DNA from: CAMDPA01 sp965223035 | GTDB lineage: Bacteria; Pseudomonadota; Alphaproteobacteria; Rhizobiales; Hyphomicrobiaceae | Assembly (NCBI GenBank): GCA_965223035.1 | Contig: OZ244980.1 | Span: forward strand, 4,154,001 to 4,218,000 | DNA: 64,000 nt | Reading direction: 5' to 3' | In this document: positions 36,582-45,063 of the stretch, one piece after another | Position numbering within the stretch: position 1 is the first letter of the stretch | Layout of the letters: every line of letters starts with the position of its first letter | The notes under the pieces: model-generated | What the model was told of the DNA's origin: nothing | Databases searched by the model: none | The model's input: only the letters and a program-made list of their open reading frames with translations | Translations under genes and position numbers: made by a program

Positions 36582-37564
36582 ATAGGTACGTTGCCGATGC
36601 CGCCATCAAGCGCGTCGTTGCCGGCGCCGCCGCTGATGGAATCGTTGCCCGCTTGTCCAAACACGATGTCGAAGCCGACACCGGCGTCAATGGTGTCATT
36701 GAGGTTGCCGCCAACCAACAGATCATGGCTCTGGCTGTCGAGCCCACCCTGCCCAGCCGTCATCCCTCTCGGCCGGTCGATGAAGCTATTCGCGACGCCA
36801 TTGGCGCCGACCCAAAGGTCGTCACCCAGTGTTCCGCTCAACGTTGCCGCGTTGGTTACGGCGGCGACAAGGTTACGGCCGAACGCCGCCTGGGCGTCGG
36901 GGATCACGAGCGTGGTGCCGGACACTTGAATATCGGCGATCTGGAACGCGTCTTGCAGCCGCCCGCTATCGCCAACAAACAGATTCTTGATGACGTGGTC
37001 CCAAAATGGCTTTTGTTGGTACCCGCTGCGAATGGTGTCCGTGTTATGGAGAAAAACGTTGCTATTGGGATCGATCAACTCGAATTTGAACACCGCCGCG
37101 ATTGCCGTGAAGCGCTTGCCATGCTCCCGCATCCAGCCGTCTTCGCTGCCATATCGCCCCCAGCCGTTGGTTGTCGCGTGGTCTTTGGCTGCTTTGTAGG
37201 CGGCTTGAAACCGATCTTCGATGCTTTGCATGGCCTGCAGATAGCCAGGGTGCCCGCCGGTATGTTTGGCGCCGCCGACCCGGTCGGCGATGTCTTGGAC
37301 CTCTGGGGCCGTGGCCTTGAACCTCCGGCCGTTCCGTTTCACGCCATTTTCATCTTCGATCAGGCGAATGGACTGAAGCAGGGGCACCCCGTTGTGCCGC
37401 AGCGAGTTTTTGTCATAAAGGCCCATCGCCTGCAGCCGCTGGCCGAACAGCGTCGTCAAATGGGCTTTGGGCACCGTATGATGCATGGAATAATAGAGTT
37501 CGTAGGTCTTGCCGCCGTATTCGAAGGTCTTGGTATATGTCTCGAAACGGTTGTGTACGGTCAT
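36386..37564 (-). CDS. N-terminal AHH/HNH nuclease domain of the giant RTX protein (frameshifted)
   Basis: A 392-aa frame as read. Residues 1-110 match the HNH/Endo VII nuclease family with conserved AHH: the catalytic pair H28-H29 in YYSMHHTVPKAHL, the N58-G59-V60 turn in LRHNGVPL, and H105 in HTGGHPGYLQAM. Residues 200-340 start the RTX part (GTLGDDLWVGANGV, then GNDSISGGAGNDALDGGIGN). At 36588/36589 one base is missing compared with every other GNDTY site in the gene, so translation shifts out of frame and ends at 36386. Restoring it gives about 2,629 aa with nuclease first and secretion signal last. ATG 37564 is preceded by GGCGAGG. A secreted DNA- or RNA-degrading toxin is inferred. The upstream gene looks like its immunity protein. 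Confidence 0.78.
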   Translation of the reverse strand: MTVHNRFETYTKTFEYGGKTYELYYSMHHTVPKAHLTTLFGQRLQAMGLYDKNSLRHNGVPLLQSIRLIEDENGVKRNGRRFKATAPEVQDIADRVGGAKHTGGHPGYLQAMQSIEDRFQAAYKAAKDHATTNGWGRYGSEDGWMREHGKRFTAIAAVFKFELIDPNSNVFLHNTDTIRSGYQQKPFWDHVIKNLFVGDSGRLQDAFQIADIQVSGTTLVIPDAQAAFGRNLVAAVTNAATLSGTLGDDLWVGANGVANSFIDRPRGMTAGQGGLDSQSHDLLVGGNLNDTIDAGVGFDIVFGQAGNDSISGGAGNDALDGGIGNVPMCSASAPASTPCARPKPASPVSKPIRHSARPVVAGSRTRTAVTAKAVTMAMTKRPTIGNLSWSLT

Positions 37565-37719
37565 CGCTGGCCTCGCCTGGCACGCGGCTGAAGTGAAACG
37601 TGTGCGTTGTTTTGGGATGGTCGCTTCAAACTGGCAGAATCTGCGATTCGAAACATGGTGATCTTTATACGGAGAATAGGGCTAAAAAAATGGCCCTTGC
37701 GGCACAAGGGCAGTGTCGT

Positions 37720-38307
37720 TCAATCCACCACGTCGAATTCGCGTTCGACTCGCCAGCCCTCGAATTTGTTGGCGGCCAAGAACGCGTGCAACGCGTCGGA
37801 GTAAAAGAAGTAGGGCCGCCACTGATCGGTGCCTTTCCACAGATGATGGCCCGCGATCGCGGCGCGGCGCATGGCGCGGTCCCGGTCGTCGGGCCGGTCG
37901 AAACAATCGACATTGGGGTAGCTGGTGATCATATGGTAGGTCAGCTCCGGCTGGCCATCGATCGGTTTGCCGCTCTTGGAGCGCACCGTCATCGGGAAAA
38001 AGCCGTGCGCGCCGGGCTCCTCGGCCGCCAGAAACGCCCGGATCGCTTCGTTGACCAAAAACTTGTTCGTTTGCCAATTGATCACGGCGGAAATGCCGCG
38101 CGGTTTGGTGGGCTTGACGCGCACGATGCGCGGCCGGGCGCGCAAATCGGCCATCGTCGCCTCCCAAATCTTTCTTTGCACCGTATCGGGCTCACGGTTG
38201 CCATAATTGGCGCCAAGGGCTTGTGAGCTATCGTCGTCGATCGGCGGCTCGAACGCGAGTTCGGCATCCAGTCGGCGCCGTAAGTCATGACGAATCTCAT
38301 AGGGCAT
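37720..38307 (-). CDS. Imm11-like (DUF1629) immunity protein
   Basis: A 195-aa soluble protein. The second half follows the pattern of Imm11/DUF1629 immunity proteins: INWQTNKFLVNEAIRAFL, then a PxxV-type strand (TSYPNVDCFDR), then HLWKGTDQWRPYFFYSD and LAANKFEGWRVERE, the last block being the family hallmark (W-R-x-x-F-F-x-S-D-x-L). ATG 38307 has GGGAG eight bases upstream; the same frame is open much further but without homology. It lies directly upstream of the nuclease-RTX gene (156-bp gap, same strand), so it would be made before the toxin and protect the producer. Family members neutralise nuclease-type polymorphic toxins; pairing with this one is inferred from position. Confidence 0.75.
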   Translation of the reverse strand: MPYEIRHDLRRRLDAELAFEPPIDDDSSQALGANYGNREPDTVQRKIWEATMADLRARPRIVRVKPTKPRGISAVINWQTNKFLVNEAIRAFLAAEEPGAHGFFPMTVRSKSGKPIDGQPELTYHMITSYPNVDCFDRPDDRDRAMRRAAIAGHHLWKGTDQWRPYFFYSDALHAFLAANKFEGWRVEREFDVVD

Positions 38308-38378
38308 GTCGTCGTGCTCCCAGCTGATGATGACGGCGCAACCGGCGGGCGCCGCGGCCGCGCACCCCTGGTTGGTTG

Positions 38379-39005
38379 TTAGCCGCAAAGGCCGGTGTCG
38401 TCGACACCCCCCACCATTACCTTCACCTCGCGCCGGCCGTCGACCAGCGTCAGCACGCGCAGCTCCTGATCGGGGAACACGGTGCGCTTCAAGTCCGCCA
38501 CCATCGCATCGCCGCCGCCGAACGGGGCGACCACCTCCACCACCCAGGCGCGCTGGCCGGAATGCCAGTCCTGCGGTCTGAGCCGCGTCGTGCCCTCCGC
38601 CAACCGCGCCTCGACGTCGTCGGACACCAAGCCCCACAGCGTCACGCCGATCGGCCGGCGACCGCCCTGCTCCGGCGGCGCATCCTGATAAAACAGCCGG
38701 AACTGCTGCAGGACGATCGGCGTCATCACCAGCCACTCCAGATCGGAGAGGAAGAACTGCTTGTGCAAGGGCGACTGGGTCAACAGCCACACGATCTCGC
38801 CCAGCACCGCCGACACGGTCGTCGCCGCGCCGTCCGGCGTCGGCTTGTCGAACGGCGACGGCGGCAGGCCATCGGCGGGCGGGGCATGGCCGCCACTGGT
38901 TTGGTTGTTGTTGGCTTGGATGTCGGTGGCCTGGTGGTCGGGGCGTGTCGCTGAGCCATTGCCGGAGGCGCCATGGCCCGGCTGGTCGGGGGTGTCGGCG
39001 GTCAT
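38379..39005 (-). CDS. HlyC-like RTX toxin-activating acyltransferase (paralogue 1)
   Basis: A 208-aa protein: a 65-residue disordered, Pro/Gly-rich N-terminus, then a HlyC-type (GNAT-like) lysine acyltransferase domain that transfers a fatty acyl group from ACP to a protoxin lysine. It aligns with E. coli HlyC along its length: VLGEIVWLLTQSPLHKQ with catalytic H81 (HlyC H23), IGVTLWGLVSDDVEARL, and DWHSGQRAWVVEVVAPFG. The second catalytic residue, HlyC D92, is Glu here (E157). ATG 39005 is chosen over TTG 39014. It is the first gene of the minus-strand operon (acyltransferase, immunity, nuclease-RTX) and 511 bp from its divergent paralogue. Confidence 0.85.
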   Translation of the reverse strand: MTADTPDQPGHGASGNGSATRPDHQATDIQANNNQTSGGHAPPADGLPPSPFDKPTPDGAATTVSAVLGEIVWLLTQSPLHKQFFLSDLEWLVMTPIVLQQFRLFYQDAPPEQGGRRPIGVTLWGLVSDDVEARLAEGTTRLRPQDWHSGQRAWVVEVVAPFGGGDAMVADLKRTVFPDQELRVLTLVDGRREVKVMVGGVDDTGLCG

Positions 39006-39014
39006 CGGGTTCAA

Positions 39015-39516
39015 GGCCTAGATCGCCGGCCGCGGCGACAGCCGCATCGCACCACGACAATGCGCCGGCCCAACCCCCGTGGTCTTGCCCGTGGTCTTTG
39101 CGGTCCGCTTTCGCCAACGCCCGCCGCATGCTCAGCCCCCGATCCTCAGCCACCTGGGCTAGCCCCTCCTGGCGTAGCCCCTGCCCTCAGCCCCTGCCCT
39201 CAGCCCCTGCCCTCAGCCCCTGGCCTCAGCCCCTGGCCTCAGCCGACCTCGCTCACCCTATGAGCGTCGCCGTCCGTGTCGGCGCCACGCTCGGCGCGCC
39301 ACCACCGTGCGGCACGCGCGCAGCGATCATGGCAGCAATATTCCTTATGCGTCTTATCTGGGCGTCACAAGTCCAAAACTTAGAAGAAGGTCTTTCGTCA
39401 ATTTTCTGAAGACTACGACAGTTGCTCCGGTCACGGGGGCTTGACGATCCGTATAGGTCCTATATGAGAGAGACGACACACCTTGATTGCCTTTGCGAAA
39501 TTTTTGACGGTCGGCG
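39015..39516. promoter_or_regulatory. Divergent control region of the nuclease-RTX locus
   Basis: About 500 bp between the two acyltransferase starts. It must carry both operon promoters. It contains a tandem 13-bp repeat (separate entry). No gene is seen. Confidence 0.6.
39176..39245 (+). repeat. Tandem 13-bp repeat, about five units
   Basis: Unit CAGCCCCTGCCCT, with later units reading CAGCCCCTGGCCT. It lies in the divergent promoter region. Confidence 0.9.
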
Positions 39517-40389
39517 ATGCCCCCTGCCAAGTCCCAAAAACCACACCAAGACTCCGAAACCGACTCGTATTCGAAGGATTCGCGTAAAGTCTCGGCCGTC
39601 GACCCGCTGGCCGATGTCGCTTGGCTGCGCGCGGTGGACAACACCACCTCGGCGCTGATCCGCGCCGCCGCCGAGGCCGAGGCCAGCAAGGTGCCGGCCG
39701 GCATGCCCGGACTACCTACTGCACAGGTCGCGGCCGACCGAGACGAGGGGGCAGCGGCAGCGCCTGGTTTGTCGAGTATCTCGGTGGACACCGCAGCCGA
39801 CGATCCTGGGATCGATCTTGCGACGGGTTCCGCGCTTGCGTCGGCGATCACCGATGTTCCGGCCCTGCCCGCTCCCGCGCTCGGCCCGCCGCCGCCGGTG
39901 CGTTTGCTGACCGAGGAGGAACGCGCAGCCAAGTTAGAGATCTCGGCCGAGGTCTCGGCCCGCTATGGGGCCATCATCCGGGTGCTGAGCCATACTTCGC
40001 ACTACCGGACACAGCCGCTGTCCGAGCTGCGCTGGTTGGTCGATCCCGCCATTGTCACGGGTCAATACCTGGTGGCGGAGGGCCCGCTCGATGCGGCCAA
40101 TCCCGATGGTGCTTTCGGTCCCGTGGCGGTGGTCACCTGGGCGCGGCTCAGCGCGGAGTTGGATTTGCAGATCTCGCTCAATCCCAGCATGCCGTTGCGA
40201 TTGACGGCGGAGCAATGGCGCTCTGGCGACATCGGTTGGGTGCTTGAAGCGGCGGGGCGCCCGACGACGGTGGAGCGGATGATCGCGCAATTGGTGGCCG
40301 AGACTTTTGCCGGGGCGGTCGTTCGGCGGCGCGTGCGCGAGGCCGATGGGCGGATCAGCATCGGCACCTGCGAACCGGCTGCCGGCTAG
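39517..40389 (+). CDS. HlyC-like acyltransferase (paralogue 2, divergent)
   Basis: A 290-aa protein with a 135-residue low-complexity N-terminus, then a HlyC-type domain (about 145-285). It keeps the catalytic-histidine motif (VLSHTSHYRTQPLSELRW, H162) and the block WRSGDIGWVLEAAGRP, where HlyC has D92 and this protein has Glu (E244). The APFG that follows in HlyC is changed to AAGRP. It is clearly related to the copy at 38379 but far more diverged from HlyC. It is the first gene of the secretion operon, 44 bp before the ABC transporter start. Whether it is active, or a partner or antagonist of paralogue 1, cannot be told from sequence. Confidence 0.72.
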   Translation: MPPAKSQKPHQDSETDSYSKDSRKVSAVDPLADVAWLRAVDNTTSALIRAAAEAEASKVPAGMPGLPTAQVAADRDEGAAAAPGLSSISVDTAADDPGIDLATGSALASAITDVPALPAPALGPPPPVRLLTEEERAAKLEISAEVSARYGAIIRVLSHTSHYRTQPLSELRWLVDPAIVTGQYLVAEGPLDAANPDGAFGPVAVVTWARLSAELDLQISLNPSMPLRLTAEQWRSGDIGWVLEAAGRPTTVERMIAQLVAETFAGAVVRRRVREADGRISIGTCEPAAG

Positions 40390-40433
40390 ATCAATGGGGG
40401 GGTGATCGGTACTGGTGCCTTGGTGGTCGCGCG

Positions 40434-42617
40434 ATGCAAGCTGGTGACGAGGAAGGCCGTGGTACGACGGGCGCCGCCCCGAACGCGGCACCATTGGCCG
40501 ATTTGGCCGATGCGGAGGTCGACAGCGGGCTCGTTGGCCTCGTCACGCTATTTGCCTATTTCGACATCTCCGCTGATCCACAACACTTGCAGCGGGAATT
40601 CAGCCCGACCGGCGCGACCCTCGATACCATCGGGCTGGTGCGCGCCGCCCGCTCCAAGGGTCTCAAGGCACGCGCAACGCGCGGGTCGCTCAAGCGCGTG
40701 GAGCGATTGCCGCTGCCGGCACTGGCACGCGATCGCGATGGTCAATATTTTATCCTCGCCAAGGCCAGCCCGACCAACGTCCTGGTCAAGGAGGCCACGC
40801 GACCACCGGCGGAATGGACGCTGGACGAATTGGACCGGCGTTGGACAGGCGAGCTGATCTTACTGGCGCGCCGCGCCAATCTCGATCTTGAGACGCTGAA
40901 GTTCGGGCTGCGTTGGTTCATTCCCGCGATGGCCAAATATAAAGGTCTGATGGGCGAGGTGGTGGTGGCCTCGTTCTTCCTCCAGTTGTTTGCGCTCGTC
41001 ACACCGCTGTTCTCCCAGGTCGTCATCGACAAGGTCCTGGTTCACCGTGGTTTGACGACATTGGATGTGCTGGTAATTGGGCTGGTGGCGATCACCATCT
41101 TCGAGGTCGTGCTCAGTGGTCTTCGAACCTACATCTTCGCCCATACCACCAGCCGCATCGATGCCACCTTGGGCGCACGCCTTTTTGGCCATCTGTTGGC
41201 GTTGCCGATCTCGTATTTCGAAAGCCGGCCGACCGGCCAGACGGTGGCGCGGGTGCGCGAGTTGGAAAATGTCCGCCAGTTTCTGACGTCGTCGGGGCTG
41301 ACGTTGGTGATCGACCTGTTCTTCACCGTGGTCTTTTTCGTGGTGATGTACTTGTATAGCCCGACCTTGACCTATGTGGTGCTGGCGTCGCTACCGTTCT
41401 ACGTGCTGCTATCCGTATTCATCACTCCGATTTTGCGTGCACGCATCGAGGAGCGCTTCGAGCGCGGCGCTGCCAACCAGGCCTTCTTGGTGGAGGCGAT
41501 CAACGGCGTCGAGACGCTAAAGGCGATGGCTGTGGAGCCGCAAATGCGGCAACGCTGGGAGGAGAGCCTGGCCGCATACATCAAGGCCTCTTTTCGCACC
41601 ATCAGCCTGGCGAACATCGGCTCACAAGGCGTCACCCTGATCAACAAAATTGTCACGGCGGCGATTTTATGGTTTGGCGCCAGGCTAGCCGTCCAAGGCG
41701 AGCTGACCGTTGGCGAGTTCGTAGCTTTCAACATGCTTGCTGGGCAAGTGCACGGACCGATTTTGCGGATTGCCCAACTGTGGCAGGACTTTCAGCAATT
41801 CCGCATTTCGATCGCCAGGCTGGGGGATATCCTCAATACCCATGCCGAGGTGCAGTCCAATGCTTCCCATCCCAATCTGCCGCCAATCTCCGGCGAGATC
41901 AAATTCGAAAACGTAACATTCCGCTATCGCTCAGGGCTTCCCGAGGTGATCCGGGACTTGAACTTGACCATAGCGGCTGGCGAAGTGATCGGCTTGGTCG
42001 GTCACTCTGGCTCGGGTAAGTCGACCCTGACCAAGGTGTTGCAGCGCATGCACATTCCCGAACGGGGACGGGTCATGATCGACGGGATCGACGTGGCGTT
42101 GCTGGATCCCGGCTGGCTGCGTCGTCAGATCGGGGTCGTGCTGCAAGAAAACGTGTTGTTCAATCGCTCCGTGCGCGACAACATCGCGCTTGCCGAACCG
42201 GCCATGCCCATGGAGCGGATCATCGCGGCGGCAAAATTGGCGGCGGCCCACGAATTCATACTAGCGCTTCCACGCGGCTATGACACCGTGTTGGAGGAGC
42301 GTGGCTCAAACCTGTCTGGCGGGCAACGCCAGCGCATAGCCATTGCGCGAGCGCTTGTGACCGATCCACGGGTGCTCATTTTCGACGAGGCAACGTCGGC
42401 ACTGGATTACGAAAGTGAGGCCGTGATCCATAACAACTTGAGGCACATCTGTCAGGGCCGCACCGTCTTGCTTGTCGCGCATCGCTTGTCGACCGTGCGG
42501 CGCGCCAACCGCATCCTTGTAATGGCCCACGGCCAGGTGGTTGAGGACGGAGCCCACGAAGCATTAATGGAACGCAATGGCATTTATGCCGAATTGGTGC
42601 GCCAAGCGATGGGATGA
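40434..42617 (+). CDS. Type I secretion ABC transporter (HlyB-type)
   Basis: A 727-aa inner-membrane exporter. Residues about 20-140 are a C39-peptidase-like domain lacking the catalytic cysteine (GLVGLVTLFAYF instead of a CGL motif), as in HlyB, where it holds the unfolded RTX substrate. Six membrane helices lie at about 155-440. The nucleotide-binding domain (485-727) has Walker A GHSGSGKST, Q-loop VLQENVLFNRS, signature LSGGQRQRIAIARAL, Walker B VLIFDEATSALD and the switch His in VAHRLSTVR. The stop overlaps the next ATG (ATGAG). I infer that it exports the RTX protein at 29676-37564. No TolC-like outer membrane channel is in the window. Confidence 0.93.
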   Translation: MQAGDEEGRGTTGAAPNAAPLADLADAEVDSGLVGLVTLFAYFDISADPQHLQREFSPTGATLDTIGLVRAARSKGLKARATRGSLKRVERLPLPALARDRDGQYFILAKASPTNVLVKEATRPPAEWTLDELDRRWTGELILLARRANLDLETLKFGLRWFIPAMAKYKGLMGEVVVASFFLQLFALVTPLFSQVVIDKVLVHRGLTTLDVLVIGLVAITIFEVVLSGLRTYIFAHTTSRIDATLGARLFGHLLALPISYFESRPTGQTVARVRELENVRQFLTSSGLTLVIDLFFTVVFFVVMYLYSPTLTYVVLASLPFYVLLSVFITPILRARIEERFERGAANQAFLVEAINGVETLKAMAVEPQMRQRWEESLAAYIKASFRTISLANIGSQGVTLINKIVTAAILWFGARLAVQGELTVGEFVAFNMLAGQVHGPILRIAQLWQDFQQFRISIARLGDILNTHAEVQSNASHPNLPPISGEIKFENVTFRYRSGLPEVIRDLNLTIAAGEVIGLVGHSGSGKSTLTKVLQRMHIPERGRVMIDGIDVALLDPGWLRRQIGVVLQENVLFNRSVRDNIALAEPAMPMERIIAAAKLAAAHEFILALPRGYDTVLEERGSNLSGGQRQRIAIARALVTDPRVLIFDEATSALDYESEAVIHNNLRHICQGRTVLLVAHRLSTVRRANRILVMAHGQVVEDGAHEALMERNGIYAELVRQAMG

Positions 42618-43975
42618 GTAACAGTATGTCTGATGTAAAGCAAAAAAACGTGCCATTGGGGCGAAACGCCGACGAACTGGAATTTCTGCCAGCTGCGCTC
42701 GAGGTCTTGGAGACGCCCCCGCGACCGGCCGGTCGCCTAATTGCTATCACCATATGCCTGTTTTTTGCTGCGGCGATCGTATGGGCGATCCTGGGCTCGA
42801 TAGATACCATCGCTATTGCGACTGGGCAGTTGGTGACGTCTGAGCGTGCGAATTTGATTCAACCAATTGAGAATGGCGTGGTCCGCGCCATCCATGTGCG
42901 CGATGGGCAACAGGTTCGACAGGGCGAGGTTTTGGTCGAACTTGATCCCACCGAAGCGGAAGCCAATGTCGAAGCATTACGCAACGAGTTGGTCAAAGCT
43001 CAACTCGAAGTCTCCGGGGCCATCGCGATATTGTCGACCAATCCAACCGAGAACTTTGAACCGCCACCCGGCGCCGCAGCTGATATTACACAGGCCACAC
43101 GTCTTCATATGATCGGCGAGCACGATCGGCACATGGCCAGCCTTGCCGCAATTGACGCAGATATCGATGATCAGCGGGCGGCGCTGACGGTGCTTGAAGT
43201 GGAAAAGTCAAAGCTAAATGAAACCCTGCCGATTGTCGACGAGCGGGCTATGACCCTGCAGTCCCTGCTGCAAAAGGGCCTGGCGCGCAAACCGGAAACG
43301 CTTCAACTTAGACAAACCTACATAGAGATGGCAGCCGAGGCCGAAGCCAACTTGGCCGAGCAGCGCCAGGCCATGGCCCGAATCGAGGCGCGGCGCAAAA
43401 AACGTCGGGAAACCGTGGCCGCGTTTCGCGCACAGCACTTGGAGAAGCGCGCCGATGCGATGCGCCGCCTCGCCAGCCTCCGCCAACAGATTCGAAAAGA
43501 GCAACGACGCGCCCGCGATCGTATGCTCACGGCACCACTCGACGGGACCGTATTTGGACTATCCGTGTTTACAGTTGGTGGCGTTGTGACAACCAAGGAC
43601 GTGCTGATGCGGTTGGTGCCTGCAGGGAGCAAAATCGAGGCTGAGGTGGTCGTACTCAACCGCGATATCGGCTTCGTAGAGGAAGGTCAGGATGTGGAGA
43701 TTAAACTCGAAACCTTTCCGTTCACGCGCTACGGTCTGATCGATGGGACCGTCAAACAGATCTGGCGCGATGCGATACCCGACGAAAATAAGGGCTTGAT
43801 CTACAAAGCGGTGGTGCAGCTGAAACAGAGTCGCATACTCGTTGGCAGCGACTGGATACCGTTGGCGCCGGGAATGTCGGTCCAGGCCGAAATAAAAACG
43901 GGTGCCCGGCGCGTGATTCAGTTCTTCTTGTCGCCCTTCCTGCGTTATCGAGATGAGTCGTTGCGGGAGCGATGA
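42614..43975 (+). CDS. Type I secretion membrane fusion protein (HlyD-type)
   Basis: A 453-aa periplasmic adaptor. It has a short cytoplasmic N-terminus (about 40 aa), one membrane helix (LIAITICLFFAAAIVWAIL), a split biotinyl-lipoyl domain (IQPIENGVVRAIHVRDGQQV near residue 80 and LTAPLDGTVFGL near 305), a long coiled-coil hairpin (about 130-295, rich in E, Q, R and K) and a beta-barrel ending in WIPLAPGMSVQAEIKTG. It links the ABC transporter to an outer membrane channel encoded elsewhere. It overlaps the ABC stop by four bases and is the last gene of the operon. Confidence 0.93.
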   Translation: MSNSMSDVKQKNVPLGRNADELEFLPAALEVLETPPRPAGRLIAITICLFFAAAIVWAILGSIDTIAIATGQLVTSERANLIQPIENGVVRAIHVRDGQQVRQGEVLVELDPTEAEANVEALRNELVKAQLEVSGAIAILSTNPTENFEPPPGAAADITQATRLHMIGEHDRHMASLAAIDADIDDQRAALTVLEVEKSKLNETLPIVDERAMTLQSLLQKGLARKPETLQLRQTYIEMAAEAEANLAEQRQAMARIEARRKKRRETVAAFRAQHLEKRADAMRRLASLRQQIRKEQRRARDRMLTAPLDGTVFGLSVFTVGGVVTTKDVLMRLVPAGSKIEAEVVVLNRDIGFVEEGQDVEIKLETFPFTRYGLIDGTVKQIWRDAIPDENKGLIYKAVVQLKQSRILVGSDWIPLAPGMSVQAEIKTGARRVIQFFLSPFLRYRDESLRER

Positions 43976-44020
43976 CGTTGGTCTGATTGACTGGTTTAGG
44001 CCCGCGACACTGTCAAGAAC

Positions 44021-44090
44021 GTTTCAATGTTGGCTGGAACCATCCCGCTCCCCGCCCCATTCCTCCACTCGCCACCCAGAACATCATGAT
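44021..44090 (+). repeat. F2-family palindromic repeat, half copy
   Basis: Shares GGCTGGAACCATCCCGCTCC with the copy at 63436 and, less exactly, with that at 19933. Only the left arm is clear. It marks the junction between the secretion operon and an IS remnant. Confidence 0.6.
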
Positions 44091-44128
44091 GATCCGCCCC
44101 GGGTTTACCGGAGGCGATTTTGATTGGG

Positions 44129-44584
44129 TCAAGCGGCGGTGTTCAGTTGCTCCAGACTGTCATAAGAGTTGGCCTCAGCTTCAACGGGCGGGATATCTCC
44201 GATCGCCGTCAGCAGGCGGCGCTTGTTGAACCAGTCGACCCATTCGAGTGTTGCATGCTCGACAGCTGCGAACGTGGGCCACGGTCCTTGATGATAGATG
44301 ACTTCGGATTTGTAGAGGCCGTTGATCGTCTCGGCCAGCGCGTTGTCATAGGAATCGCCGACACTACCAACCGATGGCACCAGGCCTGCGTGGTTGAGCC
44401 GGTCGGTGTATTTGATCGACACGTACTGTACGCCGCGATCGGAGTGATGGACGAGCCGGCCCGCTCCGGAGCCCGGTTCGCAGCCGCGACAAGGGTTTCG
44501 ATCATGCAAGGCCTGCTCCAGCGCATCGAGCACGAAGCCGGCGCTGGCCGTCCACCTGACGCGCCAGCCGCTGCAGCCGCTCAA
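44129..44584 (-). mobile_element. IS3-family transposase (OrfB) C-terminal fragment
   Basis: About 150 aa, of which the last 130 match the rve/DDE integrase core of IS3-group transposases: HHSDRGVQYVSIKY (second Asp), SVGDSYDNALAETINGLYK (catalytic Glu) and WVDWFNKRRLL. The first catalytic Asp and OrfA are missing, so the element is a dead 3' remnant truncated near 44540. It borders the secretion operon. Confidence 0.85.
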
Positions 44585-44874
44585 GGACCGACCGCTGCTG
44601 ATCGGCCTCGATCAGGGAGGGGCTGACGCGGCCGGCCGCGGTGATCGGACAGCGCAGCCAGACACGTTCGGCCCGCAGCTCGCCTGCGCCAACCTCGTCG
44701 CGCATCGCGGCTGGGACGAGGCGCGGCTGACGACCCCGCTCGACAGCGACCTGGTGGCCCGGTCGCAGGTGATGGCGGCGACGATGGCGGAAGAGGAGGA
44801 GCGCGGGACGGACCGACAGGCGTGGACCGGTCAAACACGGCGCATCCGCAGCGTCTTGTGCGCAACCGACGGTT
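44540..44874 (+). pseudogene. Unassigned gene fragment
   Basis: A plus-strand frame with protein-like composition (PLKDRPLLIGLDQGG, then LACANLVAHRGWDEARL, ending VLCATDG), open on its left into the IS remnant. It could be the tail of a phage-type or hydrolase gene. No family assigned. No gene is seen between it and the end of phaR. Confidence 0.25.
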
Positions 44875-45063
44875 GATCGAAACTCGAACCAAAAGGCTCG
44901 GCTCTGCCACAGGACGTAACCGGAACAAAATCAGTGAAACGTCGGACGTCCGCCGTTCAGAAAGGCCGGATGGCGCCGTTACGTTCCCGTCAAAACTTCA
45001 CCACCCCATTGAAATCGTCGGTGGGTGTTCAAGCACTCGAAGCCTGGACCCGCTGACTAACAG

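Noticed and set aside
37720..39153. A single 477-aa minus-strand frame covering the immunity gene
   Set aside because: Only the last 195 residues have protein character and a ribosome site (ATG 38307); the upstream part is a shifted reading of the acyltransferase gene.
39176..39245. CRISPR array
   Set aside because: The units are 13-bp direct repeats with no spacers; a minisatellite.
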